Shown here piece after piece: positions 53,445 through 61,468 of a stretch of 64,000 nt of DNA. A model generated the notes under the pieces. The model did no database searches and was not told the DNA's origin. It saw nothing but the letters and a program-made list of their open reading frames with translations. The position numbers and the translations under genes were made by a program. This DNA is from Streptomyces nitrosporeus (GTDB lineage: Bacteria > Actinomycetota > Actinomycetes > Streptomycetales > Streptomycetaceae): NCBI RefSeq assembly GCF_008704555.1, contig NZ_CP023702.1:1426001-1490000 (forward strand), read 5' to 3'. Positions within the stretch are counted from its first letter, which is position 1; each line of letters opens with the position of its first letter.

Positions 53445-54262
53445 CTATGTGGTGAGTCGGAGGAGTCGTTTGTGGCAGCAGAGTGCTGCGGCGAGGCCGA
53501 GGAAGGCCAGGTAGTTGCGGGGGTGGCGTTCGTAGCGGTGGTTGAGGCGGCGGTAGCCGGTCAGCCAGGACATGGTGCGCTCGATGACCCGTCTGCGGCG
53601 TCCTGGCCGTTCGCTGGACTCGACTCCCTTGCGGGCGATGCGGACCCCGATGTGCTTGCCCCATAGCCATTTCCGCAGGTGAGGGACGTCGTACGCTTTG
53701 TCCGCATGCAGACGCCGGGGCTTGAAGTAGCGTCCGCGGTGGGGGTCGTGTCTCGTTTGGTGGCCCTCGATCATGGGCTTCAGGGCGAGGCTGTCGTGGG
53801 TGTTCGCCGCGGTGAGGCCGACGAGGAGGGGCAGTCCGTTCGCGTCCGACAGGACGTGCATCTTGGAGCCCGGCTTGCCCCTGTCCACGGGGCTCGGACC
53901 TGTGAGTTCGCCCCCTTTTTAGCCCTCACGTGGGCGGAGTCGAGGACTGCCCGGGAGAGGTCGAGGAGGCCGGCGTCGTCCAGGCGGTGCGGGATCTCCT
54001 CGTGGAGCCGTCCCCAGACACCGGCTCTCGACCAGATGAGGAATCTGCGGTGGGCCGTCGACTTCGATATCCCGGAGCACGGCGGCAGGGCCCGCCAGGC
54101 GCATCCGCTGACCAGGACGTAGATGATCGCGGCGAACAGCGTCTCATCAGGCGTGTCCTGCGTCCCGCCGCCCTGCGGCCTCACCCTCGACGGCGGGATC
54201 AGCGGCTCCGCGATCTCCCACAGCCCGTCCGGAACAATCCAACTCCACGTACCCCGCCCCAT
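53445..54262 (-). CDS. IS427-type transposase made by -1 frameshift (two frames)
   Basis: The first frame starts at ATG 54262 (MGRGTWSWIVPDGLWEIAEP) and has the DUF4096-like HTH and first Asp (AVLDSAHVRAKKG). The second frame continues to 53445 with HADKAYDVPHLRKWLW (second Asp) and RVIERTMSWLTGYRRLNHRYE (Glu). They join at an A5G5 run on the minus strand (plus-strand bases 53911-53920): rereading one base there gives the family's usual continuation, KKGGELTG. This is the normal programmed -1 frameshift of this IS group, not damage. Confidence 0.85.
53911..53920 (-). promoter_or_regulatory. Ribosomal frameshift site of the IS transposase
   Basis: Minus-strand AAAAAGGGGG, where the upstream frame reads AAA AAG GGG and the downstream frame needs one base to be read twice. 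No stimulatory structure was assessed. Confidence 0.65.
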
Positions 54263-54344
54263 ACCGAGCCCAACGAGCCGAGCCCACATAGGACACGGTC
54301 TTAGGCCGTGTATCGGAAGTGAACCGTGTGCATAAGGTGTCGGC

Positions 54345-54764
54345 ATGCCACTGGGTCACATAGTCCTCTTGTCGGGTCGCTCGATCCGGCTCACCGAGCT
54401 ACGGATGTCTTCGACCTACGGGGGGATGCTGGAAGGCTACCCGTGCAAGCGCATCAACGACCTGAAGGTCAGTTACCTCCAGCGGCAGGCCGAGCATGCA
54501 TTTCCCTCCATGCCGGTCCATCTCGTTCCGCCCTCGCGCGAGTGCCCGGATGAGACCGCAGGCGCTTTCGGTCCCGTTGAGTTGCTGCCTTCCGTGGCTT
54601 GCGTCGGTGTCTTCGGCTCCACGGCGCTCGATCCGGCAATGGACGGTTCCACTCTCGTCGTCGCCTGGTTCCAGCCAGCACCGGAGGTACCGGCGGGTGA
54701 GGATGTTGACCCCGCGCTTCGCAGCATTCGTTGGGAGGAGCTGGCCCAGGACTACGAGTTGTAG
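54345..54764 (+). CDS. Hypothetical protein next to the IS pair
   Basis: A 139-residue cytoplasmic protein starting at ATG 54345 (weak ribosome site AAGGTG). It is mixed alpha/beta with [18 protein letters not shown] near the N-terminus, [28 protein letters not shown] in the centre and an acidic C-terminus. I do not recognise it. Its promoter region is cut by the IS427-type element 42 bases upstream, so expression may have changed. The last bases overlap a fossil transposase on the other strand. Confidence 0.55.
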   Translation: MPLGHIVLLSGRSIRLTELRMSSTYGGMLEGYPCKRINDLKVSYLQRQAEHAFPSMPVHLVPPSRECPDETAGAFGPVELLPSVACVGVFGSTALDPAMDGSTLVVAWFQPAPEVPAGEDVDPALRSIRWEELAQDYEL

Positions 54765-54898
54765 CAGCGTGCTGGTCGCAGCCACTCGTTGATGGCTGCG
54801 ACGAGGACAGTGGCCTCAAGGCGGACCGCGAGCTTGTCGTAGCGGGTGGCTACGGCTCGGTGGCGCTTGAGGCGGTTGATCCCGCACTCAACCGTGCA
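54752..54898 (-). pseudogene. C-terminal fragment of an IS5-family transposase
   Basis: The minus strand reads [20 protein letters not shown] then [20 protein letters not shown] and stops at 54752. This is the typical end of an IS5-family transposase (the E-x6-R-x-K region and final helix). Everything 5' of about 54899 is missing, so only some 49 codons remain. Confidence 0.75.
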
Positions 54899-55252
54899 AA
54901 AGAACCACCTGGTGCCGGCGGCCGGCCATCGCCATCAGCCAGAGACCCGCAAGAAAACGCCCTATCTGATCAACCGCCACTGCCACCAGCTCACTGGCAT
55001 GAAGCCAACACCTCGCACCCCGGCTCCGAGCGCATCCGATTCGACAGCGGCTCGCTCACTCACCATGACCGCTCCACAGCACCTGAGTCAGAACCGGTTC
55101 TCGTGGACAAAGCCACGCGGGCGGGGACACCTCGGTGGGGGCGCGAATGTGGCCGTCCGTAGGTGGCGCGCCCTCCTCCGAGTCCGAGTGTCCGTCCGCT
55201 TCCCGGGTATCCGCACCTCATCCGAGCACGCCCTGCGACGAGGGGACGGGAC
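54899..55252. other. 354-base gap, IS debris and VanZ upstream region
   Basis: Apart from the edge of the transposase fragment I see no gene. Base composition is lower in GC at the left side than in the genes beyond, fitting old mobile-element debris. Confidence 0.4.
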
Positions 55253-55855
55253 ATGAGGACATGGAGACGCGAGCGGGGCGGGAACAAGAAGGCGGCGTCG
55301 GACGCCGATATGCCCGGTTTACCGCCGCAGGCTCCGGAAGAGGAGGCCCCGCGGCGCGGGCCGGGACGGGCGGTACGGGCGCTGGTGGCACTGGTCGCGC
55401 TCGCCGGGATGGTGGCGTTCGCCATCGTCCTGGCGAGACTCACACTGAACGCCTCACCGTCGTCCGAGGCATTCACCCACAGCAATTTCACGCCGGGCAG
55501 TTCGATCCGCGCCTACCTCCAGCAACCGGGCTTCGTGGACACAGCCAAACAGCTCGGCGGTAACCTGGCGCTCGGGGTCCCGTTCGGCATCCTCCTTCCG
55601 CTGTTCTCACGCAGGACCCGCGGCGTGCTGCGGGTGGGGCTGCTCACCGTTGCGACCATGCTGCTGGTCGAGCTGATCCAGGGAACCCTCATCACTGGGC
55701 GCGCCTTCGACGTCGACGACGTCCTGCTCAACACCACCGGCGCTCTGCTCGGCTACCTGCTCGTCGGACGCCGTCTGGGACGCACGGTGCACCCGCGCAA
55801 GCGCCCACGCCGGCTACGGCGCCCGGCCCGCCGCAGGGGTGACGGCGACCGGTGA
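55253..55855 (+). CDS. VanZ-family membrane protein
   Basis: A 200-residue VanZ-like protein. After a charged cytoplasmic N-terminus come four hydrophobic segments: ALVALVALAGMVAFAIVLA, LGGNLALGVPFGILLPLF, LRVGLLTVATMLLVELIQG and a final LLNTTGALLGYLLVG. The N-x-A/LxGxPFG, (E)x2QG and GRAFDVDDVLLNTTG motifs are the VanZ signature. VanZ proteins give low-level teicoplanin resistance in enterococci; in actinobacteria their role is not clear. The C-terminal 20 residues are Arg-rich. Confidence 0.87.
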   Translation: MRTWRRERGGNKKAASDADMPGLPPQAPEEEAPRRGPGRAVRALVALVALAGMVAFAIVLARLTLNASPSSEAFTHSNFTPGSSIRAYLQQPGFVDTAKQLGGNLALGVPFGILLPLFSRRTRGVLRVGLLTVATMLLVELIQGTLITGRAFDVDDVLLNTTGALLGYLLVGRRLGRTVHPRKRPRRLRRPARRRGDGDR

Positions 55856-56083
55856 GGTGGACCGGGCCGCAGACGGCGGGCGACGTACGAGTCGGACCCG
55901 CACGCAGCAGTCGCATGATCCGCCGGACAGACCCTGGGTCCTTCTGCCATTAGGGCCGCGCCGAGAGGCCCGTCGGACACATGCCCGTTTCTTCTCGACG
56001 CGGTGTGGTTGCCGGAACCGGGCGACCGGAACCGTTCCCGCTTCACCGTAAGGATGAGCCGGCCCGGTTGAGATGATCACCTC

Positions 56084-57034
56084 ATGAATCTCACCAGCAG
56101 ACGCACTCTCCTGGCCTCCGTCGCCGCTGCGGCCTCCGCCCTGCCCCTCGTCAACGACCTCGCGGGGAACGGCAGCACCGCCGCCGCGGCCGGACCGGCC
56201 GAGTTCGCCTCGAACGCCGCGCTCTACAGCAGCGACGCCTACGAAGAAGGCGTCAACTGGATGCGCCGCTTCCGCTGCGGCGCCCCGGTGACCCTGAACG
56301 ACTACGCGAAGGACCCCGCGGCGGCCGCCCCGCTCGGTGTGCTCACGAGCGCCCCCGTCCGCAGCACGGCGATCATCGCCCCGCACGGCGGCGGCCTTGA
56401 GGCGGGCACCACCGAACTGTGTCTCACCCTTGCCGGCTACGACCGCGCCGAGCCCGGAACCGAGCCGGAGCCGGACACGGACACCCCGGGTGCGGTGCAG
56501 CGTGACTACTGGATGTTCGAGACGCTGACCGCGTCCCTCCCCTCCCCCGTCGAGCCCCTCCACGTCACCTCGACCAACTGCGACGACCCCGCCGCCCTGG
56601 CGGTCTGCGGCAACAACCTCTACGCCGTCTCCCTCCACGGCTACAGGCCGGACGACGAACCGCTGGCCAAGCGGATTCTCATAGGCGGCCGGGACCAGCG
56701 GCTGATCCGCAACCTGGCACGGGCCTTCGCCCGCCACGGGCTCACCTCCTCGCTGGGAGTCGAGGTGGTCGTCGCGGGCGCCAGCTCCGAGCTGAACGGC
56801 GACGACCCGGCCAACATCGTCAATCGCACGCGCACCGGGGCCGGCGCCCAGCTGGAGACGTCCACCGAACTGCGGAGGGCGATGTTCGGCACGTTCGGCA
56901 GCGGCTCCGGCCGCCGGAAGACCGCCGGTGTGGCCTCCGCCACCGCGCCCGACGCCCCCGCGTACTGGCACGGCTTCGTCGATGCCGTACGCGAGGCCGT
57001 CGACCGCCATGAGCGCGGCCTCGACTCCTTGTAG
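56084..57034 (+). CDS. Tat-exported poly-gamma-glutamate hydrolase family protein
   Basis: A 316-residue protein of the phage-type poly-gamma-glutamate hydrolase (PghP) family, zinc peptidases that degrade gamma-glutamyl polymers. The N-terminus NLTSRRTLLASVAAAA is a twin-arginine signal. IIAPHGGGLEAGTTE gives the zinc ligands His101 and Glu106, and AVSLHGYRPDDEP the further histidine. RDQRLIRNLARAFARHG follows. The enzyme is probably secreted and may attack poly-gamma-glutamate capsules of competitors. A fossil of an unrelated amidohydrolase lies just downstream. Confidence 0.83.
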   Translation: MNLTSRRTLLASVAAAASALPLVNDLAGNGSTAAAAGPAEFASNAALYSSDAYEEGVNWMRRFRCGAPVTLNDYAKDPAAAAPLGVLTSAPVRSTAIIAPHGGGLEAGTTELCLTLAGYDRAEPGTEPEPDTDTPGAVQRDYWMFETLTASLPSPVEPLHVTSTNCDDPAALAVCGNNLYAVSLHGYRPDDEPLAKRILIGGRDQRLIRNLARAFARHGLTSSLGVEVVVAGASSELNGDDPANIVNRTRTGAGAQLETSTELRRAMFGTFGSGSGRRKTAGVASATAPDAPAYWHGFVDAVREAVDRHERGLDSL

Positions 57035-57119
57035 CCGCGGCCGGCTCCTCGCCCCCTGGAGCGGAGACCGCCGTCGGCCGCCTCGCGGGTGCGTCCGGGG
57101 CCGCCCCCGGCCTGTCCGC

Positions 57120-57225
57120 CGCCGGCAGGGCGGTGCGGACGGCGGGGACGAAGGGCGAGGAGTGGAGTGGAGTGGTCCGGGGATGCCTGTGCCGCGAGTG
57201 CCCGCCCACCGCTGGTCCGCGGTAC
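57120..57225 (-). pseudogene. Remnant of an M20 amidohydrolase C-terminus
   Basis: Minus-strand frames here read RWAGTRGTGIPG, then in a shifted frame SPFVPAVRTALPAA. These match the end of the intact M20 amidohydrolase at 59714 (WADTRGTGIPPNHSPHFAPAVRTALPAA). The DNA similarity is also evident around 59810-59890. The rest of the gene is absent, so this is a decayed partial duplicate. Confidence 0.65.
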
Positions 57226-57314
57226 GGAGTCGAGTGGGCCTCGGACGGTGTGACACCCACGTCGTACGCGTAGGAGACCGGCCGTGTTCGCACGGGTCGG
57301 GCCGGTCACCGCTC

Positions 57315-57701
57315 CTAGGTCCTCCCGATGCGGAGTGTCCTGGAACCATTGAGCAGGGTGTCCGCGTACGTCTTGTCCTCCGCCTCGACCTTGATGTACT
57401 TCGTCCCGGAGAACACCCAGTAGCTGTTCCGCTCACCCCGCAAGGGCATCACCGCGTCGATCCCCTCGCCGAACTCGCTGACCCCGCCCAGGGTGTACGG
57501 CCACCCCTTGGCGAGGCTGTTCGGTCCGGCCTGGACGGTCCCCCCGGGCGTGCTTCCGGCCAGTTCCGCCCGGACGTACCGGCTTCCCGAGAAGAACCAG
57601 ACCTGGTTGAGGTCGTCCGGAGCCGTCATCACCGCGTCGATGCCGCCCGGGAGCCCCTGGAGGACGTCGTCCCAGTCCTCGACCGGGTCGGGCCCTTCCA
57701 C
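57315..57701 (-). CDS. Hemopexin-repeat protein, start region damaged
   Basis: A 128-residue ORF with hemopexin-type repeats: GGIDAVMTAPDDLNQVWFFSG then RYVRAEL, and EGIDAVMPLRGERNSYWVFS then GTKYIKVE, the alternating pattern of a pexin propeller blade. The homologous frame continues upstream of the GTG at 57701 (RYVLIELGAGPEYDVTLVEG) until a TGA at 57768-57770. An ATG at 57766-57768 in another frame could have started the original gene, so a frameshift near 57750 is likely. Such proteins bind metals or ligands outside or inside the cell. Only two repeats are present. Confidence 0.6.
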   Translation of the reverse strand: MEGPDPVEDWDDVLQGLPGGIDAVMTAPDDLNQVWFFSGSRYVRAELAGSTPGGTVQAGPNSLAKGWPYTLGGVSEFGEGIDAVMPLRGERNSYWVFSGTKYIKVEAEDKTYADTLLNGSRTLRIGRT

Positions 57702-57993
57702 CAGGGTGACGTCGTACTCCGGTCCGGCACCGAGTTCGATGAGTACGTACCTGTGCCTCCCCGCGCATCACGGCGTTCCGCCGCACCTCGGTGCGTGGCG
57801 CGGCCGTCGCCCGGCACGCGCCCGGAAAACAGCGTGGCCGTCCCGTGGTGGGCCGCACCGGCGGTGGCCATCCCGTTTCCCAGGGCCGTCCGGTGGGCCC
57901 GGGAGGCTCGTGCCCTCCCCGGCCGAAGGGCCCGCCGCATCGGTCAGGGGCTGTGGGAGAAGCCGTGACACCACCGGGGCGCACCCTCCGGGT

Positions 57994-59064
57994 TCACCCG
58001 CCGGCCGCGCCTCCCCCGCGCCGGGCGCCCCCGGCCGCCCGTCTCCGGTATTCGCCCGGGGGTACCCCGTACGCGGCGCTGAAGGCCCTGCTCAGTTCCG
58101 AGGCGTGGGTGAAACCCCACCGGGCCCCCACCGCCTGGACGGTCAGACGTGCGCAGGCCGGATCCACGAGGTCACGGCGGCAGCGCTCCAGTCTGCGGTG
58201 ACGGATCCACGCACTCACGGTGACGCCCTGTTCCCGGAAGATCCGGTGCAGGTGCCGCACGGAGATGTGGTGGGCGGCCGCGACGGTTTCCGGGGAGAGG
58301 TCACGCGAGGCGAGATGGCGGTCGATGAACGCGTGGGAGCTGTACAGCAGGGGCGTTCGGCGGTTCTCCGGCGGCACCGTCCGCTCCTGGTCACCGTGGT
58401 GCGCCAGCATCGCCACGGTCAGGTCCATCAGCACCGCACCCAGCCGTACGGCGTCCTGCGGGCCGCACGGGGGCGGGTCGGCGGCGAGGCGCCGCATGAA
58501 GGATCCCAGCAGGGATGCCATGGCACTGCCTTCTTCGGGGCCGGTGTCGAACCTGGCGGAGGTGAGGTGGTCGAGGAGTCGCCGGGACAGTGGCACCGTC
58601 TCCCGGGCGAAGGCGACGAACAACGTCTGCGTCCCCTCCGCGGAGGGGAGGGCCCGGGCGTCGAACGGCCGCCCGGCGTTCAGCAGCACCATCTGGCCGG
58701 GTCCCAGGGCGGAGTCGTCCCGTCCGCCGGACAGGACTTGCCGGCCCCTGGTGTTCATGAAGAGCCAGTACGTGTCCGCGTCCTCATCGCGCACCATCCC
58801 CGGCGGGCGCCGGGCCCGGAGCGAGGGGTACTCCAGGACGCCCATCTGCGTGACGCCCAGATCCAGGTGGGTGGCGGAGGCCCGGAAGTCGTCGGTCTCC
58901 TCACTGCTGACGACACTCGACAGGAAACTGCCGCCGACCAGCTCCCGGTACCAGTCGAAGCGCTCGGAGGCCGGCAGGTGATCGTTGCTGTGCACGGTCC
59001 TGAACATCTGGCGGACCTCCGGTGTCCAGCTCCTGATGCCCCGTCGGCTGACGACGGTCTCCAC
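57994..59064 (-). CDS. AraC-family transcriptional regulator
   Basis: A 356-residue AraC/XylS regulator. The N-terminal 200 residues are an AraC-binding-like domain (FDWYRELVGGSFLSSVVSSEETDDF and GRQVLSGGRDDSALGPGQMVLLNAGRPF). The C-terminal 100 contain two helix-turn-helices: LSPETVAAAHHISVRHLHRIFREQGVTVSAWIRHRRLERCRRDL and VGARWGFTHASELSRAFSAAYGVPPGEYRR. An in-frame ATG at 59007 is a possible later start. It is divergent from a small secreted-protein gene and may control it. Confidence 0.9.
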   Translation of the reverse strand: METVVSRRGIRSWTPEVRQMFRTVHSNDHLPASERFDWYRELVGGSFLSSVVSSEETDDFRASATHLDLGVTQMGVLEYPSLRARRPPGMVRDEDADTYWLFMNTRGRQVLSGGRDDSALGPGQMVLLNAGRPFDARALPSAEGTQTLFVAFARETVPLSRRLLDHLTSARFDTGPEEGSAMASLLGSFMRRLAADPPPCGPQDAVRLGAVLMDLTVAMLAHHGDQERTVPPENRRTPLLYSSHAFIDRHLASRDLSPETVAAAHHISVRHLHRIFREQGVTVSAWIRHRRLERCRRDLVDPACARLTVQAVGARWGFTHASELSRAFSAAYGVPPGEYRRRAAGGARRGGGAAGG

Positions 59065-59169
59065 AAGACGTCACACATCATCAACGAGGTGGCACGCAGC
59101 GTCAATGACCGACGGAACCACCCTCCCTAAAGTGACCTGAACCTGTCACGTCTCCAGAGAGGCACCGTC

Positions 59170-59598
59170 GTGATCCGCACCCTGCTCCAGCGAGGCCCCG
59201 TACGGGCGGTCACCAACGTCCTGTTGGCGCTCGCCATGTCCCTCGGTGTGACCGCGGCCGTCGCCCCGGCCGCCGCCGCCGCTCCGGCCCTCCAGCAGGT
59301 GGACTGCTGGACGCCTCAGGCCAACGGCGAGGGGCGCGGCTACAACACCATCCAGCTGTACCTCCGGGTGGGGCCCTACTCCGCGTGCGGAATCAATCCG
59401 AACGCCCCGGTGTACATGCCGCTCCCGGCCGGTAACACCCTGTTCTTCCACTGCTGGACGATCAACTCCTACGGAAACGTCTGGTGGTACGTCCGCGTCG
59501 AGGGCACCGGCTGGCACGGCTGGATCTCCGACGACAACCTCGTGGGGACCTCCGTGGACGAGAACGGCGACGGGCAGATCATCTTCTACCAGTGCTGA
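59170..59598 (+). CDS. Small secreted protein, SH3-like
   Basis: A 142-residue exported protein, GTG start. A Sec signal peptide covers residues 1-37 (AVTNVLLALAMSLGVTAAVAP and an AAA-type cleavage). The mature part has four cysteines and many tryptophans; WYVRVEGTGWHGWISDDNLVG is typical of bacterial SH3-like domains, which bind cell-wall peptides. Divergent from the AraC regulator with 105 bases between starts. Function unknown. Confidence 0.65.
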   Translation: MIRTLLQRGPVRAVTNVLLALAMSLGVTAAVAPAAAAAPALQQVDCWTPQANGEGRGYNTIQLYLRVGPYSACGINPNAPVYMPLPAGNTLFFHCWTINSYGNVWWYVRVEGTGWHGWISDDNLVGTSVDENGDGQIIFYQC

Positions 59599-59713
59599 TC
59601 CGCTTCCCACCCGGCTGCGCCGTCCCGTGTCCCGGTACGGGACGGCGCTCGCCTCGTCTCCTCTCCACGGCCTCGGCCCATGACCGGCGTCCACCCGTAC
59701 CGTGACGGCCTGG

Positions 59714-61111
59714 TCATGCACGGCCGCGTCGGACGGCGGCCGCCCCGGTCCCCGCCGCCAGCCTCTCCAGCGCCGCCGCCGTGAGGGCGGTGATCGCGGC
59801 GGGGAGGGCGGTGCGGACGGCGGGGGCGAAGTGCGGGGAGTGGTTCGGGGGGATGCCCGTGCCGCGGGTGTCCGCCCACTGCCGGGGGCTCGCGGTGCCC
59901 AGCATCCAGTAGACCAGGGGGATTCCGGGCTCGCCGTGGAGTTCCCGGCCCGCGTCGCCGTAGAGGGGGAAGTCCTCGGCGGCCAGGGACGGGGGCCAGG
60001 TGGTGACGCGTCGCCGGCCGTACAGGGCGGTGTGGGCGGCGCGGACCGCCTCGGTCGCGGCCGGGTCGCAGTGCAGGGCCGGGGAACGGGAGAGCACGGT
60101 GAGGTCCGGGTCGCGGGGGCAGGCCGAGGCGGCGCACTCGGCCCGGACGATGCGGTCCACCGCCGCCAGTGCCCGGTCCAGGGTGGCGTCGGTGAGGGCG
60201 CGGAGGCCGATGCCCAGTTCGGCGGTGTCCGGGACGACGTTGACGGCCGTTCCGGCGCGCAGGGTCCCCACGGTGAGGGTGAGCTGTTCGGCGGGGGCGG
60301 CTTCGCGGGCGACCACGGTCTGGAGCCGTCCGATCAGCGCCGCCGCCGTGACCACGGGGTCCACGGTGAGGTGCGGGGTCGCGGCGTGGCCGCCGCGGCC
60401 GTGGACGAGGACGGTGAGGGCGGCGCTCGCGGCGGTGACCGGGGCGTGGGGGCCGCCGTGCGCGATCAGGCCGGCGGGCAGGGGCGCGGCGTGCTGGGCG
60501 AGGACGGCGGACGGTCTGCCGAAACGCTCGTACAGGCCGTCCTCCAGCATGGCGCGGGCTCCTGTCAGGGTCTCCTCGGCGGGCTGGCCCAGGACGACGA
60601 GGGTGCCGCGCCAGTGGGCGGTGGTGCGGGCCAGCAGGTCCGCCGTGCCGGCGGCCGCCGCCAGGTGGAGGTCGTGGCCGCAGGCGTGCATGGCCCCGTT
60701 GGTGCTCGCGTACGGGAGGCCGGTCCGCTCCTCCAGCGGCAGGGCGTCGAGTTCGGCGCGCAGGTAGACGCGTGGGCCGTCGCCGTTGCGGAGTACGCCG
60801 ACCACACCGTGGCCGCCGGTGCCGCGGGTGACGTCGAGGCCGGCGGCGGCGAGCCGGCCGGCGAACAGGGCCGCGGTACGGGCTTCCTGCCCGGCCGTCT
60901 CCGGGTGGCGGTGGGCGTCCAGGTAGAGGGTGAGGGCGGGCCGGACCGCCTGCTGGGCGAGGGCCGGGGACAGGGCGGGGTGGACCTCCTTCGGGGGGCG
61001 GGCGGGGGAAGAAGGGCCGGGGCTGGGCGGGGGCGCGGGGGGCACGGGGCTCCTGAGTCGGTCGTCGGGGCCGCTGGCGCCGGGTGCCAGCGATGTGTGT
61101 GCGGGAGGCAT
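59714..61111 (-). CDS. M20-family amidohydrolase
   Basis: A 465-residue M20 peptidase of the N-acyl-amino-acid/hippurate amidohydrolase type. RAELDALPLEERTGLPYAS carries the first metal Asp, and MHACGHDLHLA gives Cys and His ligands. GQPAEETLTGARAMLEDGL has the catalytic Glu pair, and LAAEDFPLYG the late Glu. A Pro/Ser-rich N-terminal extension of about 45 residues is unusual. It is divergent from the TOMM precursor gene, with 107 bases between starts, so a role in removing an acyl group or leader in that pathway is possible but unproven. Confidence 0.87.
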   Translation of the reverse strand: MPPAHTSLAPGASGPDDRLRSPVPPAPPPSPGPSSPARPPKEVHPALSPALAQQAVRPALTLYLDAHRHPETAGQEARTAALFAGRLAAAGLDVTRGTGGHGVVGVLRNGDGPRVYLRAELDALPLEERTGLPYASTNGAMHACGHDLHLAAAAGTADLLARTTAHWRGTLVVLGQPAEETLTGARAMLEDGLYERFGRPSAVLAQHAAPLPAGLIAHGGPHAPVTAASAALTVLVHGRGGHAATPHLTVDPVVTAAALIGRLQTVVAREAAPAEQLTLTVGTLRAGTAVNVVPDTAELGIGLRALTDATLDRALAAVDRIVRAECAASACPRDPDLTVLSRSPALHCDPAATEAVRAAHTALYGRRRVTTWPPSLAAEDFPLYGDAGRELHGEPGIPLVYWMLGTASPRQWADTRGTGIPPNHSPHFAPAVRTALPAAITALTAAALERLAAGTGAAAVRRGRA

Positions 61112-61218
61112 GCCGAGCGGTGAGCGGCGGGCGGTGGAATGGGCGGCGTACACCCCCACCGGGGCGTACGCCAGGAGGTGGCCTCCGGACACGGTGGCCC
61201 CGGACCGGAGGAGACATC

Positions 61219-61389
61219 ATGGAGAAGAACCTCAGCACCCTCGCCGACGAGATCCTCGAGCTCGAGGCCGAGACCTTCGAGATCTCCGACTACTCGGACG
61301 CCAGCGAGGTCGTGCTGGCCGGTTCGACCAGCACCAGCTCGACCTCGACCTGCAGCTCCACCACCAGCACCACCTCCTGCTCCGCCTGA
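61219..61389 (+). CDS. Thiopeptide/TOMM precursor peptide
   Basis: A 56-residue ORF with a very strong GGAGGAG site six bases before ATG 61219. The leader (residues 1-35) is acidic: MEKNLSTLADEILELEAETF then EISDYSDASEVVLAG. The core (residues 36-56) holds 10 Ser, 8 Thr, 2 Cys and a final Ala, with no other residue type. The ELEAETFEISDYSDAS pattern is that of thiazolylpeptide-type bacteriocin precursors. Ser/Thr/Cys in the core would be cyclised to azol(in)es by the YcaO enzyme or dehydrated. It faces the YcaO gene tail to tail. The product class (thiopeptide or linear azole peptide) cannot be decided without the rest of the cluster. Confidence 0.88.
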   Translation: MEKNLSTLADEILELEAETFEISDYSDASEVVLAGSTSTSSTSTCSSTTSTTSCSA

Positions 61390-61412
61390 TCAGGCGCCGC
61401 GAGCGGGCTTCG

Positions 61413-61446
61413 CGCCCGGTATCCGTCCGTCGACGGGTACCGGGCG
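61413..61446. terminator. Hairpin between precursor and YcaO genes
   Basis: CGCCCGGTA (61413-61421) pairs with TACCGGGCG (61438-61446), and an inner CCGTCGACGG palindrome extends the structure. It lies between two convergent stops. Confidence 0.6.
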
Positions 61447-61468
61447 TCCCGCTGTCGCGGGCGCGGTC

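Larger units (their letters stand above)
53435..54301 (-). mobile_element. IS427-type (IS5 family) insertion sequence, 867 bp
   Basis: Perfect 18-base terminal repeats AGACCGTGTCCTATGTGG (53435-53452) and its complement (54284-54301) with a TA duplication outside (53433-53434, 54302-54303). Two overlapping transposase frames on the minus strand are joined by a slippery run. Its left TA/A is shared with the target duplication of the element at 52366, showing that this one inserted first. Confidence 0.88.

Noticed and set aside
53445..54262. Calling the IS427-type transposase a pseudogene because of its frameshift
   Set aside because: The break is at an A5G5 slippery run where this IS group uses programmed -1 frameshifting, and all catalytic residues and both ends are intact.
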